Below are positions 31,977 to 40,386 of a stretch of DNA of 40,386 nt, one piece after another. Position numbers and translations under genes: made by a program. This DNA is from Oscillospiraceae bacterium. GTDB taxonomy: Bacteria; Bacillota; Clostridia; Oscillospirales; Acutalibacteraceae. Under the pieces are notes generated by a model, which saw nothing but the letters and a program-made list of their open reading frames with translations, was not told the origin of the DNA and did not search any database. The stretch is from assembly GCA_029012445.1 (NCBI GenBank), contig JAQXMC010000039.1, positions 1 to 40,386 on the forward strand. The letters are read 5' to 3'. How positions within the stretch are numbered: the stretch's first letter is position 1; every line of letters starts with the position of its first letter.

Positions 31977-31993
31977 GTAAAGGATTGATTTAA

Positions 31994-33361
31994 GTGGCAT
32001 TTGAAGGTCTTTCAGACAAGCTTGAAGCTGCCTTTAAAAAGCTGAGAAGCAAGGGCTCTCTCACCGAATCGGATGTCAAGGAGGCTATGCGCGAGGTGCG
32101 GCTGGCGCTCCTCGAGGCCGATGTCAACTATAAGGTAGCAAGAGACTTCACGAAAACCGTCACTGAAAGAGCTGTCGGTGAAAAGGTCATGGAAAGTCTC
32201 ACGCCGTCGCAAATGGTCATCAAAATAGTCAACGAAGAGCTGACTAACCTTATGGGCGGAACAAAATCGAGACTTGCGGTCGCCAATCACCCGCCGACAA
32301 TCGTCATGATGTGCGGTCTTCAGGGTTCAGGTAAGACGACTCACAGCGCAAAGCTGGCATTGATGCTCAAAAACCAGGGCCACAGGCCTCTTCTCGTCGC
32401 CTGCGATATTTACAGACCGGCGGCTATCAAGCAGCTGCAGGTAATCGGTGAAAAAGCCGGCGTTCCCGTTTTCGAGATGGGCCAGACGGATCCGGTCGAG
32501 ATAGCCGAACAGGCCGTCAGACACGCCAAGGATCACGGCTATGACTATGTTTTCCTCGACACGGCTGGACGGCTTCATGTCGATGAAGAGCTGATGAACG
32601 AGCTTAAAAATATAAAAGCCAGGGTTCATCCGCATGAAATTCTGCTCGTTGTCGATTCTATGACCGGTCAGGACGCAGTCAATGTCGCTTCCTCATTCAA
32701 TGAGGCTCTCGGTATCGACGGTCTTATTCTCACCAAGCTTGACGGCGACACAAGAGGCGGCGCGGCGCTTTCGGCCAGAGCCGTCACGGGGAAGCCGATT
32801 AAGTTCATCGGCACCGGTGAAAAGCTCGAGGATCTCGATGTTTTCCACCCCGACAGAATGGCTTCGAGAATACTCGGCATGGGCGATATGCTCTCGCTGA
32901 TCGAAAAAGCCGAAAACGAACTTGACGAAAAGAAAGCAAAACAGCTTGAAGAAAAGCTCAAAAAGAATAAATTCGATCTGAACGATCTTCTCGATCAGTT
33001 TCACCAGATAAGAAAAATGGGCAACCTGAAGGATATGCTGGCGATGATTCCGGGAATCGGAAGAAAAATAAACGATATCGACATCGACGAAAAGCAGTTT
33101 GACAGAATGGAAGCCATCATCTTATCAATGACGCCGAAAGAGAGAGAAAAGCCGGACATTATAAATCCGTCAAGAAAGCGCAGGATTGCGGCCGGCTGCG
33201 GAATGCAGGTCGAGGATATAAATAAGCTGCTCTCGCAGTATCGTCAGATGCAGAAAATGTTCAAGCAGATGAACGGCGGAAAGGGCAGCAAAAAACGCCG
33301 CAGAAGAATGCCCCCGATGAACATGGGCGGCATGAACGGCATGGGCGGCTTCGGTATGTGA
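31994..33361 (+). CDS. ffh: Signal recognition particle protein Ffh
   Basis: 455 aa, starting with GTG at 31994 after AAAGGA. The N domain is followed by the GTPase G domain: GLQGSGKT at residues 108-115, DTAGRLHVDEELM, TKLDGDTRGG. The methionine-rich M domain ends in a long MPPMNMGGMNGMG tail that binds signal sequences and 4.5S RNA. It delivers nascent membrane proteins to FtsY. Confidence 0.98.
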   Translation: MAFEGLSDKLEAAFKKLRSKGSLTESDVKEAMREVRLALLEADVNYKVARDFTKTVTERAVGEKVMESLTPSQMVIKIVNEELTNLMGGTKSRLAVANHPPTIVMMCGLQGSGKTTHSAKLALMLKNQGHRPLLVACDIYRPAAIKQLQVIGEKAGVPVFEMGQTDPVEIAEQAVRHAKDHGYDYVFLDTAGRLHVDEELMNELKNIKARVHPHEILLVVDSMTGQDAVNVASSFNEALGIDGLILTKLDGDTRGGAALSARAVTGKPIKFIGTGEKLEDLDVFHPDRMASRILGMGDMLSLIEKAENELDEKKAKQLEEKLKKNKFDLNDLLDQFHQIRKMGNLKDMLAMIPGIGRKINDIDIDEKQFDRMEAIILSMTPKEREKPDIINPSRKRRIAAGCGMQVEDINKLLSQYRQMQKMFKQMNGGKGSKKRRRRMPPMNMGGMNGMGGFGM

Positions 33362-33436
33362 TAAACACGCAAAGCAAACAGAAAAACAGCGTGTAAAATA
33401 TAATAAACAAAGATATAATTTTTGGAGGTAACAAAA

Positions 33437-33682
33437 ATGGCAGTAAAAATCAGACTTCGCCGTATGGGCGCAAAGAGAGCACCTTTCTATCGTGTAGTAG
33501 TCGCAGATTCAAGATATCCGCGCGACGGCCGTTTCATTGAAGAAATCGGTTACTATGATCCCATGAAGGAGCCTGTCGATATCAAAATCGACGCCGAAAA
33601 GGCTCAGAAATGGCTCGCTAACGGTGCGCAGCCCACAGAAACCGTTAAGGTCCTTTTAAAGAAGTGCGACATCGTTAAGTAA
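33437..33682 (+). CDS. rpsP: 30S ribosomal protein S16
   Basis: 81 aa from the ATG at 33437 ([19 protein letters not shown]), 8 nt after GGAGGT. The sequence is typical S16, with [25 protein letters not shown] 15 nt upstream lies within the ribosome site and is rejected. It is followed 20 nt later by khpA. Confidence 0.98.
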   Translation: MAVKIRLRRMGAKRAPFYRVVVADSRYPRDGRFIEEIGYYDPMKEPVDIKIDAEKAQKWLANGAQPTETVKVLLKKCDIVK

Positions 33683-33702
33683 TTTTTCAGGAGGATACGA
33701 AC

Positions 33703-33936
33703 TTGAAAGATCTGCTTATAGCAATAGCCAAGGGTTTAGTCGAAAAGCCCGAAGATGTCCGCGTTGATGTTGACGAGGTCAACGACGAGGGCGTCACGGT
33801 TTATCATCTTCATGTTGCCGAGGACGACATGGGTAGAGTTATCGGCAAGCAGGGCCGCATCGCCAAGGCTATAAGATCGGTTATGCGGGCAACGGCTAAC
33901 CGCAACAACTGCAAAATTTCAGTCGAGATAGACTGA
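33703..33936 (+). CDS. khpA: KH-domain RNA-binding protein KhpA
   Basis: 77 aa, starting with TTG at 33703 after AGGAGG. A single KH domain with the GxxG loop in MGRVIGKQGRIAKAIR (residues 43-58). KhpA binds RNA, often with KhpB/Jag, and influences cell elongation. The place between rpsP and (elsewhere) rimM is conserved, but here a terminator follows. Confidence 0.95.
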   Translation: MKDLLIAIAKGLVEKPEDVRVDVDEVNDEGVTVYHLHVAEDDMGRVIGKQGRIAKAIRSVMRATANRNNCKISVEID

Positions 33937-33947
33937 AAAACATTTAT

Positions 33948-33992
33948 CGCCCCGCGGCAAAAGCTACGGGGCGAATCTTATTTTTTAAGCGC
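33948..33992 (+). terminator. Terminator of the ffh-rpsP-khpA cluster
   Basis: CGCCCCG (33948-33954) pairs with CGGGGCG (33967-33973); ATCTTATTTTTT follows. Confidence 0.75.
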
Positions 33993-34001
33993 AGTTTCCG
34001 G

Positions 34002-34043
34002 CAAAATGAAAGAAAGCTCCGCGGACCTTTCGGGCCGCGGAGC
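34002..34043 (-). terminator. Terminator of the pgi/P-loop operon
   Basis: GCTCCGCGG (34016-34024) pairs perfectly with CCGCGGAGC (34035-34043). On the minus strand TTTCTTTCATTTT follows. It is convergent with the khpA terminator. Confidence 0.85.
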
Positions 34044-34068
34044 AATATTGCGCCTATCGCTTATAATT

Positions 34069-34488
34069 TTATTCAACGACCTTGCAGAAATTGAATATCT
34101 CCGCCGGAAGCTCGGCTTTGTCGGCCGAAATCGTGAACACAAAATGCTTTTCGTTGACTTCGGAAAGCTCATAGACCTTTTCAAGGAAGCTCGCAAGCTC
34201 CTCATAATTTCTTCCGCCGATTCTGAGCGTTGCGTCAACAAGTATGTCCGTTATATCGTGATCGCCCGCGCAAACACCCGCAAGGAAGCCGTAAAAAGCG
34301 GGATAGCCCTTGACCTCGTAGCTGTCGGTCGAAATAAGTCTGGCGCGGTAGTTGACATCGGTAGTCAGCTTTGTACCCTTTTCAATGCACACAACATTGC
34401 CCTTTGTATTGTCGATAGCAGCCTTAACGAGCTCGATGAGCTTTTTTGTTTTGCCTGAGCCCTTGTGTCCTAAAATGATGGTAATCAT
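34069..34488 (-). CDS. Small P-loop ATP-binding protein (unknown)
   Basis: 139 aa. Walker A GHKGSGKT at residues 7-14, and a hydrophobic strand with acid, DILVDATLR, near residue 83 that may be Walker B. It starts at 34488 with AGGAGG 8 nt before. It lies 61 nt after pgi on the same strand, with no terminator between them. The size and single domain suggest a nucleotide kinase-like or regulatory ATPase; I do not recognise the family. Confidence 0.75.
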   Translation of the reverse strand: MITIILGHKGSGKTKKLIELVKAAIDNTKGNVVCIEKGTKLTTDVNYRARLISTDSYEVKGYPAFYGFLAGVCAGDHDITDILVDATLRIGGRNYEELASFLEKVYELSEVNEKHFVFTISADKAELPAEIFNFCKVVE

Positions 34489-34549
34489 ATTTGTTCCTCC
34501 TGTTATATAAATTGCCTTTCGGCTTATAACCGTGATTTAAAATTCCGCG

Positions 34550-35890
34550 TTACTCTGATATTCTCTTTTCAAGCTCCGCCCTCTGCTGCTCATAGCCCGG
34601 CTTTCCGAGCAGAGCGAACATATTTTTCTTATACGCCTCAACTCCCGGCTGATTGAAAGGATTTACTCCGAGAACATAGCCGGATATTGCGCAGGCTTTC
34701 TCAAAGAAATAAATGAGATAGCCGAGCTCAAATTCATTCATTTCGGGAATTTCCAGAATAATGTTCGGTACGCCGCCGTCGCAGTGAGCGATAACCGTTC
34801 CCTCAAAAGCCTTTTTGTTGACAAAATCAAGCGTCTTTCCGGCGAGGAAATTAAGTCCGTCGGGGTTTCCCTCTTCCTCACCTATTATAACCTCTTTTTT
34901 TGGCTTTGTAAAGACCATAACTGTCTCAAACATCAATCTTTCGCCCTGCTGGATATACTGGCCGAGAGAGTGAAGATCGGTTGAGAAAACAGCCGACGCC
35001 GGGAAAATGCCCTTATTATCTTTTCCCTCGCTCTCGCCAAAGAGTTGTTTGAGCCACTCGTTCATCATTGTGAAGCACGGCTCATAGCTGATAAACATTT
35101 CAATCTTTTTGCCCTTTGAATAAAGCGCGTTTCTTATTGCCGCATATCTGTAACAATCGTTTTTCTCAAGATCGACATCGCAAAGCTCTTCTCTTGCTTT
35201 CTGAGCGCCTGACATGAGAGCGTCGATATCAACGCCGGAAACGGCGATCGGGAGAAGTCCGACAGCCGTGAGAACGGAATATCGGCCGCCGACATCGTCG
35301 GGCACAACGAATGACTCATAGCCCTCCTTGTCGGAAAGCTCCTTGAGCGTTCCCTTTGCTCTGTCGGTCGTGACATATATTCTCTTTGCGGCTTCGGCCT
35401 TGCCGTATTTTTTCTCAAGCATTTCCTTGAAAATTCTGAATGCGACCGCCGGCTCCGTTGTCGTTCCCGACTTCGAGATGACATTGACGGAAAAATCCTT
35501 TCCGTCGCAGATCTCGATAAGCTCGCTCAGAGACGACGGGCTTATTGTGTTGCCCGAAAAATAGATAGCGGGCGCGTCCTTTCGCAGATCGTTGAAGTTC
35601 TGCGACTTTATAAATTCGATAACCGCTCTCGCACCGAGATATGAGCCGCCGATGCCAATAACAATGAGAACATCGGAATCGCTTCTTATCTTTTCGGCCG
35701 CCTTCTTTATTCTGACAAATTCATCTTTATCATAGTTCACGGGAAGGTCTATCCAGCCCAGAAAGTCGCTGCCCTCGCCCGATTTATTTCTCAGCTTTTC
35801 ATCCGCCCGGGCAACCTTGTCGCCGAAGGACGCTATCTCGCTGTCGCTGACGAAATCCTTAACATATTTATCAATAAGTTTAACTGACAT
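34550..35890 (-). CDS. pgi: Glucose-6-phosphate isomerase
   Basis: 446 aa from the ATG at 35890 ([15 protein letters not shown]), with GGAGG 8 nt before; the frame extends to 35962 but that stretch is the promoter. Substrate-binding segments include [13 protein letters not shown] near residue 77, [12 protein letters not shown] near 140, and [14 protein letters not shown]. The size fits the short bacterial Pgi. It interconverts glucose-6-P and fructose-6-P, downstream of GlgP in glycogen breakdown. Confidence 0.97.
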   Translation of the reverse strand: MSVKLIDKYVKDFVSDSEIASFGDKVARADEKLRNKSGEGSDFLGWIDLPVNYDKDEFVRIKKAAEKIRSDSDVLIVIGIGGSYLGARAVIEFIKSQNFNDLRKDAPAIYFSGNTISPSSLSELIEICDGKDFSVNVISKSGTTTEPAVAFRIFKEMLEKKYGKAEAAKRIYVTTDRAKGTLKELSDKEGYESFVVPDDVGGRYSVLTAVGLLPIAVSGVDIDALMSGAQKAREELCDVDLEKNDCYRYAAIRNALYSKGKKIEMFISYEPCFTMMNEWLKQLFGESEGKDNKGIFPASAVFSTDLHSLGQYIQQGERLMFETVMVFTKPKKEVIIGEEEGNPDGLNFLAGKTLDFVNKKAFEGTVIAHCDGGVPNIILEIPEMNEFELGYLIYFFEKACAISGYVLGVNPFNQPGVEAYKKNMFALLGKPGYEQQRAELEKRISE

Positions 35891-35933
35891 TGTGTTTGCC
35901 TCCGATTTGTCTATCCTTATTTGATTAGTAAGT

Positions 35934-35962
35934 ATTCTAATATGTTTTATGTTGTTTGTCAA
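35934..35962 (-). promoter_or_regulatory. Promoter of pgi
   Basis: TTGACA (35962-35957), 17 nt, TAGAAT (35939-35934) on the minus strand, about 45 nt before the start. Confidence 0.83.
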
Positions 35963-36016
35963 TAAACAATATGATGATTTAATATATTTTCATTGTGTAA
36001 AATGCTAAAAAATCCA

Positions 36017-37180
36017 TTATTTTTTGTGTGTAAGAGACCTGAGCATTGCTTTTATCACATCGGCATATGTCGTGCGCTTGATCTGCTGCGGAGAGAACAA
36101 ACGGCATTTGCTTATAATTTCCCCGTTAAGCACAAAATTTATACTTCCGAGCGTCTGACCATTTTCAATCGGAGCCTCTGCGTCGGTCGATAGATTTATC
36201 TCGGCCGATATTTTATCCTTGTCGCCTTTTTTAAGCGTGACGCTTTTAAACTCCTCGTGACCGGGCTTCACGGTATCTTCGGCTCCCCTGATGACCTTGA
36301 CATCGGTTATCAAACTTTCATCGGCTGTCAGATTGACAGACTCATAATTTGCAAATCCGTAGTTCAGCAGGGTTTTCGCCGTTTCAAAGCGGTCATCGCT
36401 CGTCTGGCTGCCCATGACAACCGCAACAAGGTGAAGTCCGTCTCTTTTAGCCGAAGCCGAAAGGCACTTTCCGGCTTTGCTCGTTGTTCCGGTCTTAATT
36501 CCCGTCGTTCCATTATAGAACCTCACAAGCCTGTTCGTGTTGACAAGCTCCGTCGCTCCGTCTCTCAGGGAATCCATCCAGACGGTTGTGTAGTTTTCGA
36601 TAAACTCATGCTTTAAAAGCTCAACAGACATAAGACCTATGTCATAAGCCGTTGTCAGGTGATTTGTCGTGTCGTCGTCAAGTCCGGAACAGTTTTCAAA
36701 ATGTGTGTTGTTCATTCCAAGCTCCTTGGCTCTTTCGTTCATCATGTTGACAAAGGCGCTCTCACTGCCCGCGATATATTCGCCGAGAGCGCAGCAGGCG
36801 TCGTTGGCGCTGGCTATCGCAACCGCTTTCAGCAGTTCGTCAACGCTCATCGTTTCGCCCTCTTTCAGCCATATCTGAGAGCCGCCCTTCGCCGCGGCTT
36901 CAGCCGACGCTGTCACTTCATCGGTGAGCTTTATCTTCCCGTTATCGATAGCCTCGGCTATCAGAAGCAGAGACATTATCTTCGTGACAGAAGCAGGCGG
37001 CAGCTTCTCGTTTTCGTTGTATTTATACAGCACCTGCCCCGTTGACGCATCCATGAGAACCGCCGATTTGGCTTTTATTGCCAGCTGCCCCGTTTCACCG
37101 GCATTCTCCGCGTACCCGCAAAAGACAAGGCACGGCAAAATAACCGCAAAGCTCAGAATAAAGCAAATAACTTTTTTCAT
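36017..37180 (-). CDS. Serine-type D-Ala-D-Ala carboxypeptidase (PBP5/DacF-like)
   Basis: 387 aa secreted enzyme that trims the last D-alanine of peptidoglycan stems. A signal peptide ends near CGYAENA. The penicillin-binding motifs are S64-x-x-K67 (ASVTKIMS), S124-A-N126, and KTGTT near residue 230. A C-terminal beta-domain and a basic amphipathic end (ADVIKAMLRSLTHKK) for membrane contact follow, as in PBP5-type enzymes. It begins after AGGAGG. A sporulation role (DacF) is possible but not shown. Confidence 0.94.
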   Translation of the reverse strand: MKKVICFILSFAVILPCLVFCGYAENAGETGQLAIKAKSAVLMDASTGQVLYKYNENEKLPPASVTKIMSLLLIAEAIDNGKIKLTDEVTASAEAAAKGGSQIWLKEGETMSVDELLKAVAIASANDACCALGEYIAGSESAFVNMMNERAKELGMNNTHFENCSGLDDDTTNHLTTAYDIGLMSVELLKHEFIENYTTVWMDSLRDGATELVNTNRLVRFYNGTTGIKTGTTSKAGKCLSASAKRDGLHLVAVVMGSQTSDDRFETAKTLLNYGFANYESVNLTADESLITDVKVIRGAEDTVKPGHEEFKSVTLKKGDKDKISAEINLSTDAEAPIENGQTLGSINFVLNGEIISKCRLFSPQQIKRTTYADVIKAMLRSLTHKK

Positions 37181-37270
37181 ATAATGACCTCCTAAATTTT
37201 CTCTATTAATTCGTATGCGCCGCCTCCCGCAGTAATTCGTCCCGACGACGGCATAATTTTGGCAAAGGTA

Positions 37271-37299
37271 TTGAAGCAGGCAAAAAAATGTTATATAAT
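37271..37299 (+). promoter_or_regulatory. Promoter of the mtaB operon
   Basis: TTGAAG (37271-37276), 17 nt, TATAAT (37294-37299), about 40 nt before the ATG. Confidence 0.65.
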
Positions 37300-37340
37300 A
37301 AATTCCCGATATATATAAATTGTATAATTGAGGAATATAA

Positions 37341-38636
37341 ATGAAAATATGCTTTTATACGCTCGGCTGCAAGGTCAACCAATATGAGACACAGGCCATG
37401 AGCGAAAATCTGAGGGCGCAGGGCTACGAAATAACGGAGGACAGAGAAAAGGCGGATATTTTTATCGTCAATTCCTGCACCGTGACTGCGACCGCCGACA
37501 AAAAGACGAGGCAGGCCGTCAGAAAGTTCAAGCGAAGCCGCCCCGATTCAATCGTGATACTCACAGGCTGTATGCCGCAGGCTTATCCGAAAGACGCGCA
37601 GAGTCTTGTGGAAGCCGACATTGTGATCGGCAACCGCAACAACGACTCGATCGTTGCCGCAATAGACGAATATATGAAAAACGGCAAAAGGTTATTCGAT
37701 GTGACGAAGCACATGAACGGCGAAAGTTTTTCCGGCGGAGACATCACTACCTTTGACGACAGAACAAGAGCCATAATAAAAATACAGGACGGCTGCAACC
37801 GTTTCTGCACCTACTGCATAATACCGACATCAAGAGGCAGAGTCCGTTCAAAGCCGCTTGAAGAGCTGAAAGCCGAGCTTAACGCCGTCAGCGAAAGGGG
37901 CTTCAGCGAGGTTGTTCTCGTGGGAATAAACCTCTCCTCCTACGGCAGCGATATCGGTCTGAACTTTCCCGATGCGGTTGAAGCCGCCTGCGCCGCTCCG
38001 GGGATAAAAAGAGTGCGTCTCGGCTCGCTTGAGCCCGATCATCTGACTGAAGATGTTATAAAAAGGCTGGCTGAATGCGAAAAGCTCTGCCCTCAATTTC
38101 ATATTTCACTTCAGAGCGGCTGCAACAAAACCCTTAAAGATATGCACCGCCACTACACGGCTGAAGAATACAGGGAGCTTTGCGACAATCTCAGAAAGAC
38201 TTTCCGGGACTGCACACTGACAACCGATGTTATGGTCGGATTCCCCATGGAAACGGACGAGGACTTCAACGAAAGTCTTGATTTTGTCAAAAGCATCCGT
38301 TTTGAAAAGGTGCATGTTTTCCCATATTCTTTGAGACCGGGGACCAAAGCGGCTTCGTTTTCCCCTCAGATTGAAAAGAAGGTCAAGGAAGAAAGAAGTC
38401 GGAAAATGATTGAGGAAACTGAAAAGATACGCCGCGAATTCATGTCGGCACAGATAGGAAAAACCGTTAGCGTTCTGTTTGAAAGCAAGAGCTCAGACGG
38501 CTTTATCAGCGGCTACACCGAAAATTATCTCCCCGTTGAGGTAAGATATGACGGTGAGGATCTGTGCGGAAAGATACGCAGCGTTAAAATAACGGCTTTA
38601 GCCGGCGATGATCACTGTAAAGGAGAATTGATATGA
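37341..38636 (+). CDS. mtaB: tRNA t6A37 methylthiotransferase MtaB
   Basis: 431 aa radical SAM enzyme making ms2t6A37 in tRNA. The UPF0004 domain at the N-terminus has Cys10 (YTLGCKVNQYE), NSCTV and GCMPQ for the auxiliary cluster. The radical SAM cysteines are C152-x3-C156-x2-C159 (CNRFCTYC). A TRAM domain ends the protein (KTVSVLFESKSSDGFISGYTENYL). Its TGA overlaps the next ATG by 4 nt. Confidence 0.95.
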   Translation: MKICFYTLGCKVNQYETQAMSENLRAQGYEITEDREKADIFIVNSCTVTATADKKTRQAVRKFKRSRPDSIVILTGCMPQAYPKDAQSLVEADIVIGNRNNDSIVAAIDEYMKNGKRLFDVTKHMNGESFSGGDITTFDDRTRAIIKIQDGCNRFCTYCIIPTSRGRVRSKPLEELKAELNAVSERGFSEVVLVGINLSSYGSDIGLNFPDAVEAACAAPGIKRVRLGSLEPDHLTEDVIKRLAECEKLCPQFHISLQSGCNKTLKDMHRHYTAEEYRELCDNLRKTFRDCTLTTDVMVGFPMETDEDFNESLDFVKSIRFEKVHVFPYSLRPGTKAASFSPQIEKKVKEERSRKMIEETEKIRREFMSAQIGKTVSVLFESKSSDGFISGYTENYLPVEVRYDGEDLCGKIRSVKITALAGDDHCKGELI

Positions 38637-39994
38637 ACGGAAAAATCAAAAAAATAATCTCACTCTTGCTTTGCCTGATAATGCTTTCGGGTACGCTGTC
38701 GATCTGTGCGTACGGCGAAGAAAAGGCGTCTCTTTCAAAGCTGCACACGGAAAAAAGCTGCATAGTCGACGAGAACGGCAGGACGGTCTCACTCAGAGGA
38801 GTCAACCTCGGCGGCTGGCTTGTATTTGAGGAATGGTTCTGCCCGATTGACGACGGCAAAAGCGAAAACGAGCTTGCCGGCAGCGAGATATATGAAATTC
38901 TCGTTGACCGCTTCGGCGAAGACGGCGCAAAAGAGCTGCTCAACACTTATATGGATAACTGGATAACCGCTGACGATCTTGATTATATCGCTTCAACGGG
39001 AATGAACTGCGTCCGCGTTCCCTTCTGGTACCGCAATTTTCAGGATGAAAACGGAAACTGGATACTCAATGAAAACGGTGAGCCTGACTTTTCAAGGCTC
39101 GATTGGATAGTTGAGGAATGCGGAAAAAGAGGGCTTTATGTCATTCTCGACCTTCACGGAGCGCCGGGCTATCAGAACGACGCTCACCACAGCGGCAAGG
39201 TCAAAGGAAGTCACCTTTACGAAAGCGACGCACAGGGCAGAGAATACAGAAAGAGAACGGTGGAGCTCTGGGAAAAGATCGCCGAACATTTCAAGGGCAA
39301 CAGCACCGTCGCGGCTTATGATCTTCTCAACGAGCCCTGCTGCGACATGAATGAAAATCTTTATTTTCAGAAAATGTGGAATCTTTACGACAGGCTTTAC
39401 AAGGCTGTCAGAAAAATCGACAGCGAAACGATCATGATAATGGAGGCTATATGGTGGCTTGACAGACTCCCCGATCCCCTCGCCTACGGCTGGAACGATG
39501 TTATGTATGAAGTGCATCTTTACGATTACACGAAAGAAAACATCGACCGCAACGCAGAGGATCTCGAAAAATATTCAGAGAGATATAATATTCCGCTTTA
39601 TGTCGGCGAAATGAATTCCGGAGAATGTTACGGCTATGCTCTGAACAGCTACTCGGAAAAGGGTGCTAACTGGACTACATGGACCTATAAGGGTATTTCA
39701 AAGGATCCGAAATCGACATGGTTTATGCGCATAGGTACCTGTGAAAAGGCCGATATCGGAAACGACAGCTTCGACGAAATAAAGGAAAAGTGGAGCCGCC
39801 CGATAAGAAGTGAAAATTTCAGCGATAACGAATCGCTTCTGGCAACGCTCAAAAGCGCTGTTGCTCTCGATGTCAGACAATCGGACGGCAAAGATAAGAC
39901 GAAATATATTTTCTATGTAACAAGAAGATTATTCCTCAATCTTTACGCCCGGCTTTACGCAATGATATTAAAAATTCAAAACCTGCACAAATAA
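38633..39994 (+). CDS. Secreted glycoside hydrolase family 5 enzyme
   Basis: 453 aa with a signal peptide (residues 1-28, ending AYG). The GH5 motifs are RGVNLGGWLVFEEWF near residue 54, CVRVPFWYRNF, LDLHGAPGYQN, the acid/base Glu234 in LNEP, and the nucleophile Glu326 in VGEMNSG. The form LRGVNLGGW resembles exo-beta-1,3-glucanase-like members. It cleaves beta-glucans or related polymers outside the cell. The overlap with mtaB is probably about expression, not function. Confidence 0.92.
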   Translation: MNGKIKKIISLLLCLIMLSGTLSICAYGEEKASLSKLHTEKSCIVDENGRTVSLRGVNLGGWLVFEEWFCPIDDGKSENELAGSEIYEILVDRFGEDGAKELLNTYMDNWITADDLDYIASTGMNCVRVPFWYRNFQDENGNWILNENGEPDFSRLDWIVEECGKRGLYVILDLHGAPGYQNDAHHSGKVKGSHLYESDAQGREYRKRTVELWEKIAEHFKGNSTVAAYDLLNEPCCDMNENLYFQKMWNLYDRLYKAVRKIDSETIMIMEAIWWLDRLPDPLAYGWNDVMYEVHLYDYTKENIDRNAEDLEKYSERYNIPLYVGEMNSGECYGYALNSYSEKGANWTTWTYKGISKDPKSTWFMRIGTCEKADIGNDSFDEIKEKWSRPIRSENFSDNESLLATLKSAVALDVRQSDGKDKTKYIFYVTRRLFLNLYARLYAMILKIQNLHK

Positions 39995-40006
39995 GGAGGA
40001 ATCGCA

Positions 40007-40348
40007 ATGCCTTTTATCAGCACTAAAACCAACACACAGATAACCAAAGAAAAGGAAGAAGCCGTCAAGGCTAAGCTCGGAAAAGCAATATCTGCGCTCG
40101 GAAAGAGCGAGGGCTGGCTGATGCTCGAATTCAGAGATGATTGCCGCCTTTGGTTCAAGGGCAAAAACGACCGTCCTCTCGCCATGGTCGAGGTCAGTCT
40201 CTTCGGCGCGGCGGGCAGAGCGGCATATGAAAAGATGACTGCCGAAATCACCGATATACTTTCTTCCGAGCTCGGCATAGCGCCCGGAGACATATATGTC
40301 AAATACGAGGAAGTTGAAAACTGGGGCTGGAACGGAAGCAATTTTTAA
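40007..40348 (+). CDS. MIF/phenylpyruvate tautomerase-family protein
   Basis: 113 aa, starting MPFISTKTNTQITKEKEE with the catalytic Pro2 exposed after Met removal. Length and pattern (VEVSLFGAAGRAAYEKMTAEI; a C-terminal NWGWNGSNF) fit the macrophage migration inhibitory factor group of the tautomerase superfamily. It follows the GH5 gene by 12 nt with an AAGGAGG site. The natural substrate of bacterial members is unclear. Confidence 0.9.
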   Translation: MPFISTKTNTQITKEKEEAVKAKLGKAISALGKSEGWLMLEFRDDCRLWFKGKNDRPLAMVEVSLFGAAGRAAYEKMTAEITDILSSELGIAPGDIYVKYEEVENWGWNGSNF

Positions 40349-40386
40349 CTGCGCCCCATCATCATAAGGTTTCGCCGCCCGAAAGG

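Overview
The window reads as chromosome of an anaerobic, probably gut-associated, low-to-mid GC clostridium close to Oscillospiraceae/Ruminococcaceae. The grounds are the gene families: SCIFF ranthipeptide with its radical SAM maturase, DUF3343 paired with a cysteine desulfurase, DUF5058, ylxM-ffh-rpsP-khpA, cdaA-cdaR, and a SpoIVFB-type protease. Shine-Dalgarno sites and consensus sigma-A promoters are strong throughout. The species cannot be fixed from sequence reading alone.

Layout. 1-3226 (minus) is a Kdp potassium-uptake operon: a 64-aa membrane protein, then kdpF, kdpA and a left-truncated kdpB. 3330-5276 is an AT-rich island holding a twice-frameshifted SGNH hydrolase under a perfect consensus promoter, two copies of a 76-77 nt repeat on either side of it, a structured terminator RNA, and the C-terminal scrap of a large serine recombinase. 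It abuts tRNA-Pro(CGG). 5433-9673 (minus) carries a HAD phosphatase, a bacterial GH3-family protein and a secreted LCAT-like hydrolase with Cys at the nucleophile position. 9810-10674 (minus) is an M50 site-2 protease with a short membrane partner. 10799-12244 (plus) is a DUF5058 gene and a membrane partner. 12534-14647 (minus) is cdaA-cdaR for c-di-AMP synthesis. 14721-16093 (minus) is DUF3343 plus cysteine desulfurase. 16245-22245 (minus) is oppBCDFA. 22598-25006 (minus) is glycogen phosphorylase. 25386-28154 (minus) is a GNAT acetyltransferase with an ABC-2 exporter. 28444-31374 (minus) is the SCIFF peptide, its maturase and an Orn/Lys/Arg decarboxylase. 31614-33936 (plus) is ylxM-ffh-rpsP-khpA. 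34069-37180 (minus) holds a P-loop protein, pgi and a D-Ala-D-Ala carboxypeptidase. 37341-40348 (plus) is mtaB, a secreted GH5 glycosidase and a MIF-family protein.

How they fit. Most of the window is housekeeping: potassium and peptide uptake, c-di-AMP signalling (which in many Firmicutes governs potassium and peptide transport), glycogen breakdown feeding Pgi, protein targeting and wall trimming. The points most worth a second look are the repeat/SGNH/recombinase island next to tRNA-Pro, the Cys-nucleophile LCAT-like protein, the seven-cysteine SCIFF precursor with a hairpin before its maturase, the candidate operator around the DUF3343 promoter, and the uncharacterised DUF5058 membrane pair. 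I did not see a CRISPR array, restriction system, toxin-antitoxin pair or intact prophage.
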